Source: Eutypa lata (lineage: Eukaryota > Ascomycota > Sordariomycetes > Xylariales > Diatrypaceae). From it: DNA of 64,000 nt. The stretch covers positions 248,001 through 312,000 of the forward strand of contig JAKULF010000001.1 of assembly GCA_022661535.1 (NCBI GenBank), written 5' to 3'. The position numbers were made by a program, and so were the translations under genes. The notes under the pieces are model-generated. The model ran no database searches. It was not told the origin of the DNA and saw only the letters and a list, made by a program, of their open reading frames with translations. This document shows positions 13,341-25,327 of the stretch, piece by piece (position 1 is the first letter of the stretch; every line of letters begins with the position of its first letter).

Positions 13341-16170
13341 CCTTATTTAGTTCCTTGAATAGCCAATCATTCAACTCATAGCCAATGAAACAAGTTAGAC
13401 AGGCCCAGCGAAGACAGGGAATGCCATAATTCGGATAATTCTTCGTTAATCCATGGCGATGCCTTGATAGCCTCATTGGCAACCAGAGATATTCTCTTTC
13501 CTCAACTTCTTATGTATCACCACCAGCAGGCGAATAAGTATACGATGATGCGTGCGTTCAAGTCGCACTTCCAGTCTCTGCATAAATCCCCCACGGCATT
13601 AGCTGACATACGTCGCTATTGTAGCTCCTGAATCGCTGAGACAAAGTGGACGGATGGGGCTGCTAACGTGTCAATTCATGAAGCCTTCTCAGCTTCTAGA
13701 ACCCACATAGGATTTACTTCAATACAGTTTTACATTCTTAGCTGGCAGCCACTCAGGTTCCCCGAATCAATCTCACCACCGGGGGTTTCAGACATGCCGT
13801 GCTTCCAGCACATCATCATCACTCCCCGTCATTTTCTTCAACTTTTTATTATTAAAATTCTTCATCCTTTTTCTCCCCCCTCGGGCTATTTGGTTTGTCA
13901 GATTGGGTAAAACGACATAATAATAAGCCGCCAAAGTGGAGTTTCGAGCTGTTGTCCTCCTCCTTAGCGAATTTTTTGTCTTGCTTCTTGCTTCTTGCAT
14001 AATAAGTAATAGGTAACCACATACCACCAAGTAACCCCTTCGGTCCTCCGGCTGATTGCATCACAACAACGGCAAAAACCTTGAGGTCCCTCGTGGCACT
14101 CGATCTAAGTACATAGCAGGTTAGACAGTCTAAAACTCGGCCCAATCGAAATTAATCAGGTCTGAACGCGGGACAAGTGTCTCGGCGCCTGAGGCACCAT
14201 CCTGCCATCATCATGTCAAAACGATGACAGGGTGATTCAGGAACAAGGGGACAGCCAGATGGGAGAGACATAACTAATGCGGAGGTCTTCTTCGGACTGT
14301 CTAGTATATCCGTATACATGTACGGTTATCACACAAGAACGACCGCAATGTGGTCAAAGCTTAGCAGCTCCGCCTAGATCGGTTCAATCGGATCACAGCC
14401 TCAGCTGAGGTCCTCGCCCTACGGCATCTAACTAGGACGTCCTACATACGTGGCCTTCCTACTGTACGTATCCACCGGGAGAAGAAAATCGAAGAATCAG
14501 GCTCATCGTCAGATCGTCAGCTTATGACAGGGCGTTTCAAGTCGAATTTGGAATCCACCATAGCTACCTATGACTAAAACTCTATTTTGGGGGCCTCAGG
14601 GCTGGATTTGTACCGTGCCCAGCAATAAGGCTCCTCCTTGTCCGCCTTACGAGAGAAAAAGAAAAAAGCGAAAGAAAAATTGTTTCCTTAACATCCATCG
14701 GCCCACAGAAGGTGACTCAATAACATCGTGTTTCATCATGTCATCTCCCACAAAGAACGGGGAGGGACTGCTCCATAAGACAATTAAAAAAAATTCTCTC
14801 ATGTCTCTCGGTTCTAGGGTGACCGTGCCGCTCGTAACTGATGAAGGAGATACATACATAGGCGTTGGTTACACCTTTTCCTCGGTACATATGCTCCGAT
14901 CTTGATATTTCTGAAAACAGCTTATTTTGTGTATTAGGAATGCTGCCGTACATGGATACTCTGCAAGGTGGTTTTGCTTCCAAGGTCCGTCCACTTGGCC
15001 AGAGCCGCACCCGAGTATTCAATGGCATTCTATCCTACCGTCCAAGGGACAGAGGTACTTCAGAAGTAGAATAAGTATATAGCGATAATAATAGTAGCCT
15101 TTACGGCCTACGAAGTACTTTCCCTTCTTCTACGAGATAGTAAATTTTGGTAACTCTAAACGAAGTACACATACCTTTTTTTTGTAAGTCATCTTGACGT
15201 CCAATAAGCCATGTATTCCTTGCCAACGAGAAACAAACTAAGTAGGAATGATTGTGTGTGGTCTAGGACCTTCCCTTCCTTTCAAACAAAAAACATCTTA
15301 GTGAGCTTATGGGAAGTTTATGCATTGCTCTATGGTGCTACAAACTCACTCACCACGGTAGGTATATCCCTGTCCTTCTCCTCTACATCCACGGCAGTTC
15401 TCTAGAAGGTGGGAACTAGTTAGCTGTCAACAACCAACCTTTAATCTAAATCCTCAAGACGAACAATCAATCTACATACATGCATCACCGTCGAGACAGC
15501 CTCCTCGCATTACGCCACTTACTGCCGCAGGCACGTGTGTGTGTTCCTCACCGGTGTCGCACCATGCAAGAGTAAGATAGACAACAAGTAAATATCACAA
15601 CCGGCCACGACCGGTCTGCAAATCTGGCAATCGAACGATCAACGATCGAGTTCTCTTACCCATCTGTGATAAAGACCAGGTCAGGGTATCATCATAACAA
15701 GATCTTCCCGGCTGTGGATCGCCCGCAGTAACATGACTCGCATAAAGCTTGGCATCTAGCCTACCTGCACTGTACATAAATCATTCATACATACATACGT
15801 CGGGCGACGAGAAGAACACCCTGCCCCTGTTCGACGAACTAAAATATGCAGTTAGTTATATGTCAAGATTACATACGTATAACATATATATGTAGGTAGA
15901 GAACAAAGGAGTAGGTACCTAGGTAGAGTGAAAAGCGTGGATACCGTACATAGTCTTGTTAACCTTTGTTCAAGAAACTTAAACATGCCGCGGAAGATGC
16001 CGTCTCCACCCGCCATCAACTTAAACCCGGGGGCTTCCACCCAAGGAGCTTCTCTCGGTGAGAAAATTATAATCCACACGCAGCATTCCATCGGTGGGAG
16101 ACCCGCGACAGCGGCGTGGTAACAGCAGCCAGCAGTAGCAACACTATGTATGTGCACGGGTGAGACAAGC

Positions 16171-16200
16171 AGGCAGGCGGGCAGGCAGGCAGGCAGGCAG
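16171..16200. repeat. AGGC tetranucleotide run
   Basis: An imperfect tandem AGGC run of about seven units in intergenic DNA. One unit carries a substitution. Confidence 0.85.
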
Positions 16201-17937
16201 ATTGTAGTTATGCAGATATATGCAGAAACGACTGGCAAGCCTGTTTCGAAATTTTCTTTTCCACCACACATTGAGAAGACCGATTCGGTGCAGATCGGTG
16301 AAACCGGGGCGTCCCGTGGAACGCACCGCATGTACGTATGTACGCCCTCCCGGCAGAAGGGCATAAGGGTGGCAGGTAATCTATCTGACTATCTGACTAT
16401 GTATGTAGTTACTACGTAAAGTAGGTAGTAATAGATCTACTAGATGTCGAGAGTGGCCGAGCGCCTCCTCCCCGGTTCGGAATCGTACATACATATACAC
16501 TTACCGAGGCAATGCAATGAGCATGAGAAGTTTTAAACGCCCAGTTCATTAAGAAAGGGAGATAACTACATACACAGGAAGCGAAGGCAGGGGGGAAGGG
16601 CCTCGTCGTCGTCGCGCGCGCGTACTGACCGCACGGCCCTGGTGGCTTGTTTCCTTTTCCTTCTCCGAGAAAGGAAGGAGGGCGGTAAAACTCTCTCATT
16701 TTTCTTTTTGAGGTTACATACATACATTGACCCCCTAAGTAATCTTCTATCGCCTAATAGCGCTGGTGATGGCAGAATTTAAGACTGGGGTTAAAGGAGA
16801 AAGGGAGGGGGGGGGAAAAGCCAAGACGATCCGCAGTAACCTAATGGCGGCCCGTTCCCTGGCGTCACAAGCGGGCTACGGCAAAAAAGTCGTGCAAGGC
16901 CCCCAAATAAATGAATGAATCGGGGGCGTAAAGTTGCCCTGTTCATACGCTCATACTTCGTACAGATGAATGGAGATACCAAACTAAAACATCACATTAC
17001 TTCCTACCTCCCTACATGTAGTCAATGGGATTATTACTAGATATGTACACTTATTTCCTATCATACAGACCGACTCATAACTAACTTGTACATTGCGTAA
17101 CGAGTCCATCTATACCACAACTAGTACCGACACGATTAGATAATTAATCGTTGCTCGGGAAGTGGGTGAGAGGCGGATAAACAACGAAAGAGGCATATAG
17201 AGTGAAAAAGAAAAAAAAAAGAAAAAGAAATCTACAAGATCATCTATCACCAATCTACTAATGTTTTACGATTCCGTTATAGCTCTTATCTATCTGTCTG
17301 TATAGTAAGTTCACTCACTTGCTTGCTCGAATGAGGCAAGAATCTGAAAAGATCCCTTCGGTCGATCCGCCCCTGCAGGTACGATGAACCGAACCGAACA
17401 AGGTTGAAGTTTGTATGATGCAACCTAACTAAAGTGAAGAGGAGCGACACCAACGACAACAGCGTCGTACGATGCTACCGAGTCATGTAGGCATTTTGCA
17501 TCCCCGGCTTGGCACGAACCATTCAAACCCAGGTATTATGAAGCGGCTCCCGGCCTGGGCGAGAATGACGATGACGGCTGATGGTAAGCTATAGCTTGAT
17601 ACGTTGTAGTAGTTGTTGTAGTCCGGTAGCATCGTAGATGGATAGGTTCATCGCTCCATGCATATGGAGTAATTAGGCAAGTTAAATTTTGATAAAAAAA
17701 GGTCCCTTTAAACAGGGTCAAAAACTCTGTGCAAGATAAGTTAGCCTGTACGATCGAAACCCTGTCTGACGTTGCTTAATTGCTTGCGCAATGTGTATTG
17801 TGCGCAGTAGCGCAGCGATATAGTAGTGTTTTATTTTTGCTCCTCGAGCGCGATGCTACGCTACGCTATGCTATGCTACAGTAACTGGCTAGCTACCTAC
17901 ATACCGTACCTACCTACCCAGTCTATAGGTCTACCAC

Positions 17938-19330
17938 CTATGGCACAAGGGGAGCCAGGGTCTCGAACCCGCGCGCGATAGCGCCCTCGCCCCCGGCCAT
18001 CTCGAGCTCGTACTCGACGTCGGGCTGCGCCTCGCGGTACAGGGCGTTCTCCTCGCTCGCCATGCGGAAGTTGTACGCGGCCTCCTCGTCGCTGATGACG
18101 TGCTTCGGGATGCCGTTGGCGGCCGCCGCCTCGGCCGCCAGCTGCACGGCGCACGACCGGTCCAGCAGCCCGAACATGAACCCGGCCTCGTCCACCGTCG
18201 CCCCCACCGTCAGCAGCCCGTGGTTCATGAGGATCGCCCCCTTGGCCCGCGCCCCCAGCGCGTCCGCGATCCGCTCGCCTTCGTCCGCTCCGAACACGAT
18301 GCCCCCGTACTGCGCGTACACCGCGAGCGCGTCGCCGTACTGAAAAATGCAGTTTTCGAGTCAGTTGCTTCTCTTTTCTAGGCTGGATAGATGGCTTGGC
18401 GATGGATTGATGATCCCGGTAGTTCTACCCAAGCCGCGTTGTCTCACAGAGTGGAATGAACAACAGCAACTGCTGTTGATAAGGAATACCAACTCGCTCT
18501 CTAACTAGGGCAACGCCAAACCCCCGGGGAATAATAATAATAAAAACTCGCCAACGAATAGGTAGAGTAGAGGTGGACTTACAAAGTTACACGCGTCTTG
18601 GGTCAGCATCTCCAGCGGGCGGGCGAACACGCTCCAGGCCCGCCCGGCGTGCGTGTGCGCGTGGCAGATGGCGTGGATGTCGTCGGGGCGGCGCTTGTGG
18701 ATGGCCGAGTGGATGAGGTAGCCGGCGGCGTTGGCGGGGCGCGACGTGTTCCCACCGGCGACCCGCCCCGTCGCGACCTCCAGGCAGATCATGTCGCCGG
18801 CCGAGAGCATGCCGAAGTGGCGTCCGAGCGGGTTCATCCACATCAGGCCCGGGTGCTCCGGGTCCCGCACCGAGATGTGCCCCGACTGGCCCTCGGTGAA
18901 CCCGTGCCGCGCCCAGTACCGGAACGTCGCCGCCATGTGCACGAGGGTGTGCCGCCGGTGCTCCGTGTAGGTCGGGAAGGTCGGGATACCTGGGTTTGGT
19001 AGGCAGGTAGTTAGCACGTCATAGTCAGTGAGTAAGCAAGTGAGTGGTTTCTCTTCGCTTCAGCTCTATGCTGACTGCCTGGGCCTTCAGGGGGTCGACA
19101 GCCCATGATGTGTATGTGAGGGACTACGCAGCATCCGAGGCCAGGAAAATCAACACTGCTGAGTGTAGGTTTTCACACGCACCTTGCATTATCACACCGT
19201 GTGAGATCGCCTCTAACGGCGTCGGTTCCCTTCCATCGTGAGACACCGGCCTGCCGTTGACTAAGGCTTGTTTCTTGGTATTCACCACCAACGTGCTCGG
19301 TGCCGCTTCCGCAATCGCTGAAGGGGCCAT
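17938..19330 (-). CDS. class II aldolase/adducin-domain protein
   Basis: Three exons: 19330-19183, 18989-18583 and 18339-17938, giving 318 residues. Introns begin GTGCGT and GTAAGT and end CAG, and both joins keep frame. The fold is the metal-dependent class II aldolase/adducin family. Visible hallmarks are the GQSGHISVR loop, an [10 protein letters not shown] segment near residues 155-165 supplying the metal-binding histidines, and NHGLLTVG near residue 224. Relatives cleave or epimerise sugar phosphates (fuculose- or ribulose-phosphate enzymes), but the substrate of this fungal cytosolic subgroup is not known. Length is normal for fungal members. The ATG is preceded on its strand by a GA dinucleotide tract. 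Exons 2 and 3 are very GC-rich compared with the AT-rich flanks, and no co-directional neighbour lies nearby. Confidence 0.88.
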
Positions 19331-19335
19331 AGTGT

Positions 19336-19357
19336 TCTCTCTCTCTCTCTCTCTCTC
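19336..19357. repeat. CT/GA dinucleotide tract in the aldolase leader
   Basis: About ten CT units on the plus strand, so GA units on the coding strand, ending six bases before the aldolase ATG. Such tracts are common in fungal leaders and promoters and can be length-variable. Confidence 0.85.
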
Positions 19358-22327
19358 CCTATTTTGTGTTGATTGATACTTAAATGTAGTTACGTATTGC
19401 GTGATTCCCTCGTGATGGTATGTATATCTCATAGATCATAAACCAAGAAATATTTTCGCCACCAGGAGAACACGCAGTTAGTTGGGTAGCTCCCAGTGGA
19501 GTGAGTTGCTAGTTAGTTAGTTGGACCGAAATGCGGAGTTCTGCCCCTATTGGCGCGCTCTTCCCCGCGCGCAAGATAGTACGATGCCTATATGGACGCA
19601 TCCCAAGATCGGTTTCCAAGGCCGGACATCCACCGGACCCGCATCTTTTGGGTGCCGGCGTCCTATCTATGGCTCAGCATTGTTATCAACTAGTTAGGTA
19701 GCTTTGGTGAATGCCAATACCGAAAGGTGATAGGAAGACTTTTTTTTTTTTGTATGGGGTTTTTCGTATTTCCCCCCCCTTCTTTTTCGTATTTTTGATT
19801 TGGGGACTCAAGGATGAAAGCAGATTGGTAACTTAAATTCTCGCTAACTAATTTGAAACTCCTTTGAGTGGAATGGTTATTCTATACAGACCTAAAGACA
19901 CTATTATGCTTCTTGTTCCGACACCGGGTCCATGATGCAGCTCAGTCTAAGATACATGGAGCAGACGATAAATCTTAGTGATGGTTGAGTTGCTGTGCCT
20001 ATATAAAATCTGTAGTTGGATTATTTTAACGTAGGTACAAGCCTCAGATTGTGTATGTTGTAATGCCCGGTACGCCTGTTAGATCTGATTGTCAGTAGAG
20101 ATATAAACATAGTAAGGCAATCTACCCGAAATCATGAACAGATCATCTCGTAACCTACCTAACCTACAAAAGGGTGAAGTGCTCCTTGACAGTGTGAAGA
20201 GCCCGAAATTTCTCAACCCTACATAGCCGGAATTAGGTGAAATTCGTCCATAGATTCAATAGACCATAGCTGATGGTCACACTGGCCTTGCCAGTCACAT
20301 GCTTACCCCGGATTTTGTTCTAAACGCTTGAACGAGAGCTCGTTATATTGGTAAAACAGATGTCTAGGACAGTTGTGGGGCGAGGTAATATATCATATAG
20401 CTTGGGTTATACGTTGCATAAGCCGCTGCGTTATACTAGAAATGAAGCTCTTCAATAGCATGTAGTCGTGCTATAATTACCAAAATGCATATTGGATTAT
20501 GGGAAATGGCTTGGTCTTATTAACATCGCAATGGTTATTGAAGGCCCATTAACACTCCCAGACACTTTCTGGCACCTGAGTCTTTTATTATTATTAATAT
20601 TCTCATCTATGTAAGTTAATAATAAAAGGGGTAGGTACAATGTGGTTTGGAGGTTGAGATTATGGATAAACTAAAGCATACCTACTTGACGTATTAAAAG
20701 ACGTGAAAATATGTAGATAATTAAAGGATAATAGCTTGACTGCTACCTATTCAGGAAGGATCCAGTATACTGATATCCTAGGATATGCTAAGTAGGGAGT
20801 CAATCAACATGTTTCTATTCCACCCCGTAGGGTACTATAATTACATTGGAGCAGAATCTCAGCAGCGGTAGTCTAATACTATCCAAGGGGGTTGAAATAT
20901 TTGCCCCGTTGAAAGTGACTGTACTCAATGCCTATATGAATAGTTTTCACAGTCGGCATGTCGACGCTACCTATGAATTTATTCCTGTTTATGGCTTCCC
21001 CGGGATTCTGCTTGGGACAGGGAAACCCTAGCTCTGAAAGTGTTCACAACTTATCCAATAGTTAATAGCATTCTACTAAGGCTCTCTACGAACGTTTATT
21101 AACACGAGGTTTAGGGATAGCCATTATTTTACAGAGATGTCACTACCTATGTGTGGCACTTGATTCGCTATTAGCCACCCAGTATTTTTCTAATGGATAA
21201 CCTGTAAGGACTCGAAGAGGGAGAAGTGTAAGATATCCACGCAAAGGTAAAAGCAGCAGATCCTGCTATAATTGATCTTAAGCTAGTGGCATAGGCAACA
21301 AGAAGCTACAGGAGTCTCAATAGGGATGGAGTAGAGACTAGCTATGCCTAGTCTGAAAAAGGAGAGAGATTATGATATAAACTGAGACTCGCTAGATGGC
21401 TCCGCGTATACCTTAGCTATGGCATAGGTAGCCTTTCTAAAAATACTCGCAAATCTTCTTGCCACTGAACGTTCAAAGGCAATTTTAAAATAAAACAAAT
21501 ATTATGAACATAGTCATACTTGAAGAGAGATGTATAAGAAGAATATATTGTCATAGTGCTTTGGTTACCTACTTAGAATTATATTTGGTTTCCCGTAATA
21601 GTTATAATCCATGTAGGTGGTAGACTCGACCGTTTGTTGGTTTCTAAGCTGTTAAATCCTTACGATCACCACTATTTGAAGCTATTCTTTTACGTCACAG
21701 TAGTTCCAGGTACAGTTAAACTCTTCGTATTTATAAACACTATTAATCTACCTATAACGACTGTATAGCAACTATTCAGTACTGGTGAAGAGTTTGCGAG
21801 GACCTATAGACGGAGGGAACTTAGTAAGACAAGTAGATAGATAAATTGTAGCCCAATATGACAATGGAATGAATAATGGGACGAGGGGCGTATTGGGCGT
21901 CTATTTAGCTCATTCCAGTGCATAGCATCCTGCGTCTCACCGCAGGCTGGATTTTAGGACTGTGGAAGGTGAAAATTAGAAGCGTTCTATCTCTCGACAT
22001 TGAATAGGTAGGTAGTTACATGTACCTAGTTGCCTAGGTACACATAGGTCAGTACCTAGGTATTACATAATCAACATGCACGGGCCCTGCCCCTCTATCT
22101 TATCCCGGCGAAACATTTTCTCCATTTTCGTGGAGCTCCCCCCAGTGGAAGCTGCTAGGCGACAATAGCTTTTTGAAAGAAGCACTGGAACGGAACATTA
22201 GATTTTCTGGAGTACCTAATCCTACAACATTTACGTCCTTGTACAAAATAAAAGGATCTAACGGAGATCTTTCTTTTTACAAGGTTTTAGTAAATTTCTC
22301 GGGGACAGCCGACAAATCCTCTTCAAG
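19358..22327. other. AT-rich intergenic region
   Basis: This is a divergent spacer between the aldolase gene and the CCT3 gene. No gene is supported. It contains a 12-bp perfect inverted repeat at 20582-20628, dense TAGGTA/CCTAGG words at 22005-22066, and otherwise AT-rich unique-looking DNA. Promoters of both genes must lie at its ends. Confidence 0.6.
20582..20628. repeat. AT-rich inverted repeat
   Basis: Arms 20582-20593 and 20617-20628 are perfect 12-bp inverted copies around a 23-nt loop. The arms consist of CTTTTATTATTA and its complement. They could form a cruciform or, if transcribed, a hairpin. No gene is adjacent. Confidence 0.6.
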
Positions 22328-24225
22328 ATGCAGGCGCCCGTTGTGGTTATGAGTGAGCCCCTCCATCCCTCGTATACCATATATCATATACCATGCAAAG
22401 ATATCATGATGAGATCAGAGCTAATGAACGAGTAACTTAGACACCCAGAGTGGTGAGAGGCAGACGGGTCGAAAAGCTCAATTATCCAACATTGCTGCTG
22501 CAAAGACGTATGTGCCACCTGCTTGTTACCCACCTTGCTGTTCCCGACCAATACTTACCCTTCCTCCTGTTTATTAGTGTCGCCGACATCATTCGATCAT
22601 GTCTTGGTCCTAAGGCCATGTTAAAGATGTTGCTGGATCCCATGGGAGGTATAGTACTCACGAACGATGGCCATGCTATTCTGCGAGAAATCGAGGTATC
22701 GCACCCTGCTGCGAAGAGTATGATCGAGCTCAGCAGAACACAAGACGAAGAAGTCGGCGATGGCACAACATCAGTCATTATCCTAGGTACGTCCTTTTCA
22801 TGTATACATAGCCGTATCACTACATGTTCCTGACTATATTAGGCGGTGAGATTCTGGCACAGGCACTACCTCAGCTCGAACGGAATATACACCCCGTCGT
22901 CATCATCTCCGCCTTCAAGCGTGCCTTGAAAGATGCGCTCGAAATCATCGACGAGATTTCCCTCCCGATCGATATCAACGACGACCAGGCGATGAACAGC
23001 TTAATATCTTCCTCCATTGGTACCAAGTTCGTCTCGAGATGGTCTGATCTGATGTGTAGCTTGGCTCTCAGCGCTGTCCGGACCGTTGCCTGGGAGGTCG
23101 GTAATGGCAAGCAGGAGGTCGACATCAAGCGATACGCGCGTGTGGAGAAGGTGCCTGGTGGAGAGATCGAAGACAGCAGGGTATTGGACGGAGTCATGCT
23201 GAACAAGGATATCACCCACCCGAAGATGCGAAGAAGAATCGAGAACCCTAGAATCCTGTTGTTGGATTGCAACCTGGAATACAAGAAGGGCGAATCGCAA
23301 ACGAACATCGAGGTCACCAAGGAAGAGGACTGGAACCGCATCCTGCAGATTGAGGAGGAGGCGGTCAAGTCCATGTGCGAGGCTATCTTGGCCTGCAAGC
23401 CCGACCTTGTCATTACAGAGAAGGGTGTATCGGATCTGGCGCAACACTATTTCATGAAGGCCAACGTTACCGCTCTTCGGAGAGTACGCAAGACGGATAA
23501 CAACAGAATAGCCAGGGCGACCGGCGCGACGATCGTGAACCGTGTAGAGGACCTCCAGGACTCGGATATTGGTACCAAGTGTGGCTTGTTCGAGATCGAG
23601 AAGATCGGTGACGAGTACTTCTCCTTCCTTACCCAGTGCAGGACCCCTAAGGCTTGCACAATCCTGCTGCGTGGACCTTCGAAGGACATCTTGAACGAGA
23701 TTGAGCGGAACCTGCAAGATGCCATGGGAGTGGCCCGGAACGTTATGTTCCACCCGAGATTATCTCCCGGCGGAGGTGCGACGGAGATGGCAGTGGCTGT
23801 GCGGTTAGGGCAGCTGGCAAAGGGCATCGAGGGCGTCCAGCAGTGGCCTTACAAGGCTGTTGCTGATGCTCTGGAGGTCATCCCCAGAACGCTCATCCAG
23901 AACGCGGGTGCCAGTCCCATCCGAGTGCTTACTGAGTTGCGAGCCAAGCACTCCGAGGGCAAGAGCTCTTGGGGTGTCAATGGCGAGACAGGTGGCCTTG
24001 CTGACATGAAGGACTACGGCATCTGGGAGCCGGAGGCCATCAAGCTTCAGAGTGTCAAGACTGCTATTGAGGTAGGTCATGTTTATCCCCCTGCCCTACG
24101 CGGACTATCTCATGCTAACTTAAAAAATTTAGGCCGCTTGTCTTTTACTGAGAGTGGACGACATTTGCAGTGCCAAGAAGGCGCAACAAATGGGAGCCCC
24201 TGGAGTGGGTGGCGGCGATGATTAA
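22328..24225 (+). CDS. CCT3: T-complex protein 1 subunit gamma (CCT3)
   Basis: Five exons: 22328-22352, 22441-22507, 22578-22786, 22843-24071 and 24133-24225, coding 540 residues. All four introns are GT-AG (56-88 nt) and all joins keep frame. The product is the gamma subunit of the eight-membered cytosolic CCT/TRiC ring, which folds actin, tubulin and other proteins using ATP. Group II chaperonin marks are clear: VADIIRSCLGPKAMLKMLLD, TNDGHAILREI, the ATP-site GDGTTS motif and a GGGATEMAVA segment in the second equatorial part. The N-terminus MQAPVVVMN and the C-terminal GGGDD tail are as expected for the gamma subunit, so the tiny 25-nt first exon is credible. Its length matches the family. 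It converges on the PRKRIP1-like gene 394 bp downstream. Confidence 0.95.
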
Positions 24226-24619
24226 ACGACGTTAACGCATGACGGATGGCGATCCAAGGCAAGGCAAGGCAATGCCGGAACAACTCATACCCCTGTACCA
24301 TCAGACGGTCTTAGATGGTCTTAATAGGCTCACTGGGATAGAGAAATGAAAACAAAAGAAACTGCTTTGCTGCCATTAGATGTAATTAATATTGAACTGC
24401 TTGTCCGTGGTATCCTTTTGTACATGGTCCAGACTAATCGACCGAAGTTTTGTGTGTGAAAGCATCTCTGTAACCAGCCCAAACCAACGCCCTCGATTCA
24501 CCTCCGTTTCTTTCTGCCTGGTAATACAATCGATATCTCTACACTCCACCCAAACAATGCAATACGACGTTGGTGTCATCACCACGGTGGATGCATGGGT
24601 ATCTCGATACGCGCTCGCT
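24226..24619. other. convergent 3' spacer
   Basis: 394 bp separate the stop codons of two convergent genes, CCT3 (+) and the PRKRIP1-like gene (-). The spacer must hold both 3' ends. I see no hairpin or gene in it. Confidence 0.6.
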
Positions 24620-25327
24620 TTAGTCCTCCGCAATGATAATGCCTTGCGTTTCCTCAGCAGTCGTTCCCTTATCCGGTTCTCCCTGTGCGACGGCCTTCTC
24701 TTTCTTATCACCAACGCCGCCGCTACTACCATCCTTCTCGTCCTCACGTCTCGCAATGTTAACCCTAGGACCTTTGACACCCTTCCCACTCGGTTTATTA
24801 TTCGGAAGGGCGCCATTCTTCTTCTGCGCATCAACACCACCACCACCACCACCACCCCCCTTATTCTTCTTCCTCGCCTTCATCTTCTCCCTCTTCTCCC
24901 GATTCCGCCTCGTCTTCTCCTCGTCCCGCCTCTCCCGCTCCTCCCTCTCCCTCTCGAACCGCGCCGCCTCCTCCTCCAGCTTGACCTCCTCGTCCATCCG
25001 CCTCAGCCGCTCGTACTCCCGCCGCCGGCTCGCCTTGTACACGTGGAACTCGCCCGACCCGGCCCCCGCGCTCGACCCCTGCACGTTCGTCACGATCTCC
25101 GGCGGCGGCGGCAGCGGTTTCCGCCCGCTGATCGTGACTGCGGTTCCGGTTGAGGAGGAGGATGGAGGGGGAGGAGGCGGCATCCGGATCTCCTGCTCCG
25201 GGTGCGCGAACAGCGCTTCCACTGACGCCGTCTGCGCCGATACGGGCGTCAGTGCCCGCTTTTTGGTTGGCCGCCGCGACCGCGGGTCCGCGGACGTCGG
25301 GATGCTTTCGGGTCCTTCGCCTGACAT
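24620..25327 (-). CDS. PRKRIP1-like protein (DUF1168 family)
   Basis: A single-exon frame of 235 residues. The centre, roughly residues 90-155, holds the signature of PRKR-interacting protein 1: EFHVYKASRRREYERLRRMDEE followed by a long Glu/Arg-rich helix and a Lys/Arg block. In animals this protein sits on spliceosomal complexes as a long helix, and fungal members are assumed to be nuclear RNA-processing factors. The N-terminal third is Pro/Ser-rich and likely disordered. A run of eight glycines follows the basic block, encoded by a CAC/CCA repeat on the plus strand near 24836-24860. The C-terminus is charged and low in complexity. The start is the first ATG and the upstream region is CT-rich. 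It is divergent from the histidine phosphatase gene 1.8 kb away. Confidence 0.85.
   Translation of the reverse strand: MSGEGPESIPTSADPRSRRPTKKRALTPVSAQTASVEALFAHPEQEIRMPPPPPPSSSSTGTAVTISGRKPLPPPPEIVTNVQGSSAGAGSGEFHVYKASRRREYERLRRMDEEVKLEEEAARFEREREERERRDEEKTRRNREKREKMKARKKNKGGGGGGGGVDAQKKNGALPNNKPSGKGVKGPRVNIARREDEKDGSSGGVGDKKEKAVAQGEPDKGTTAEETQGIIIAED

Larger units (their letters stand above)
9415..17937. other. gene-poor intergenic region
   Basis: No gene could be supported across about 8.5 kb. Frames of 60-170 codons occur but lack family motifs. The stretch contains an ATCC run (11065-11090), an AGGC run (about 16171-16200), many TAGG/CCTA runs, poly-purine patches near 17200-17230 and a possible decayed coding trace near 13010-13340 on the minus strand. 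The 3' regions of the ECL1-like gene and the aldolase gene must lie at its two ends. Confidence 0.55.

Noticed and set aside
15852..16364. 170-codon open frame on the minus strand
   Set aside because: It runs through the AGGC microsatellite, which produces its CLPA repeats; no conserved features.
22871..23827. Minus-strand frames opposite CCT3
   Set aside because: Antisense shadows of a strongly conserved chaperonin exon.
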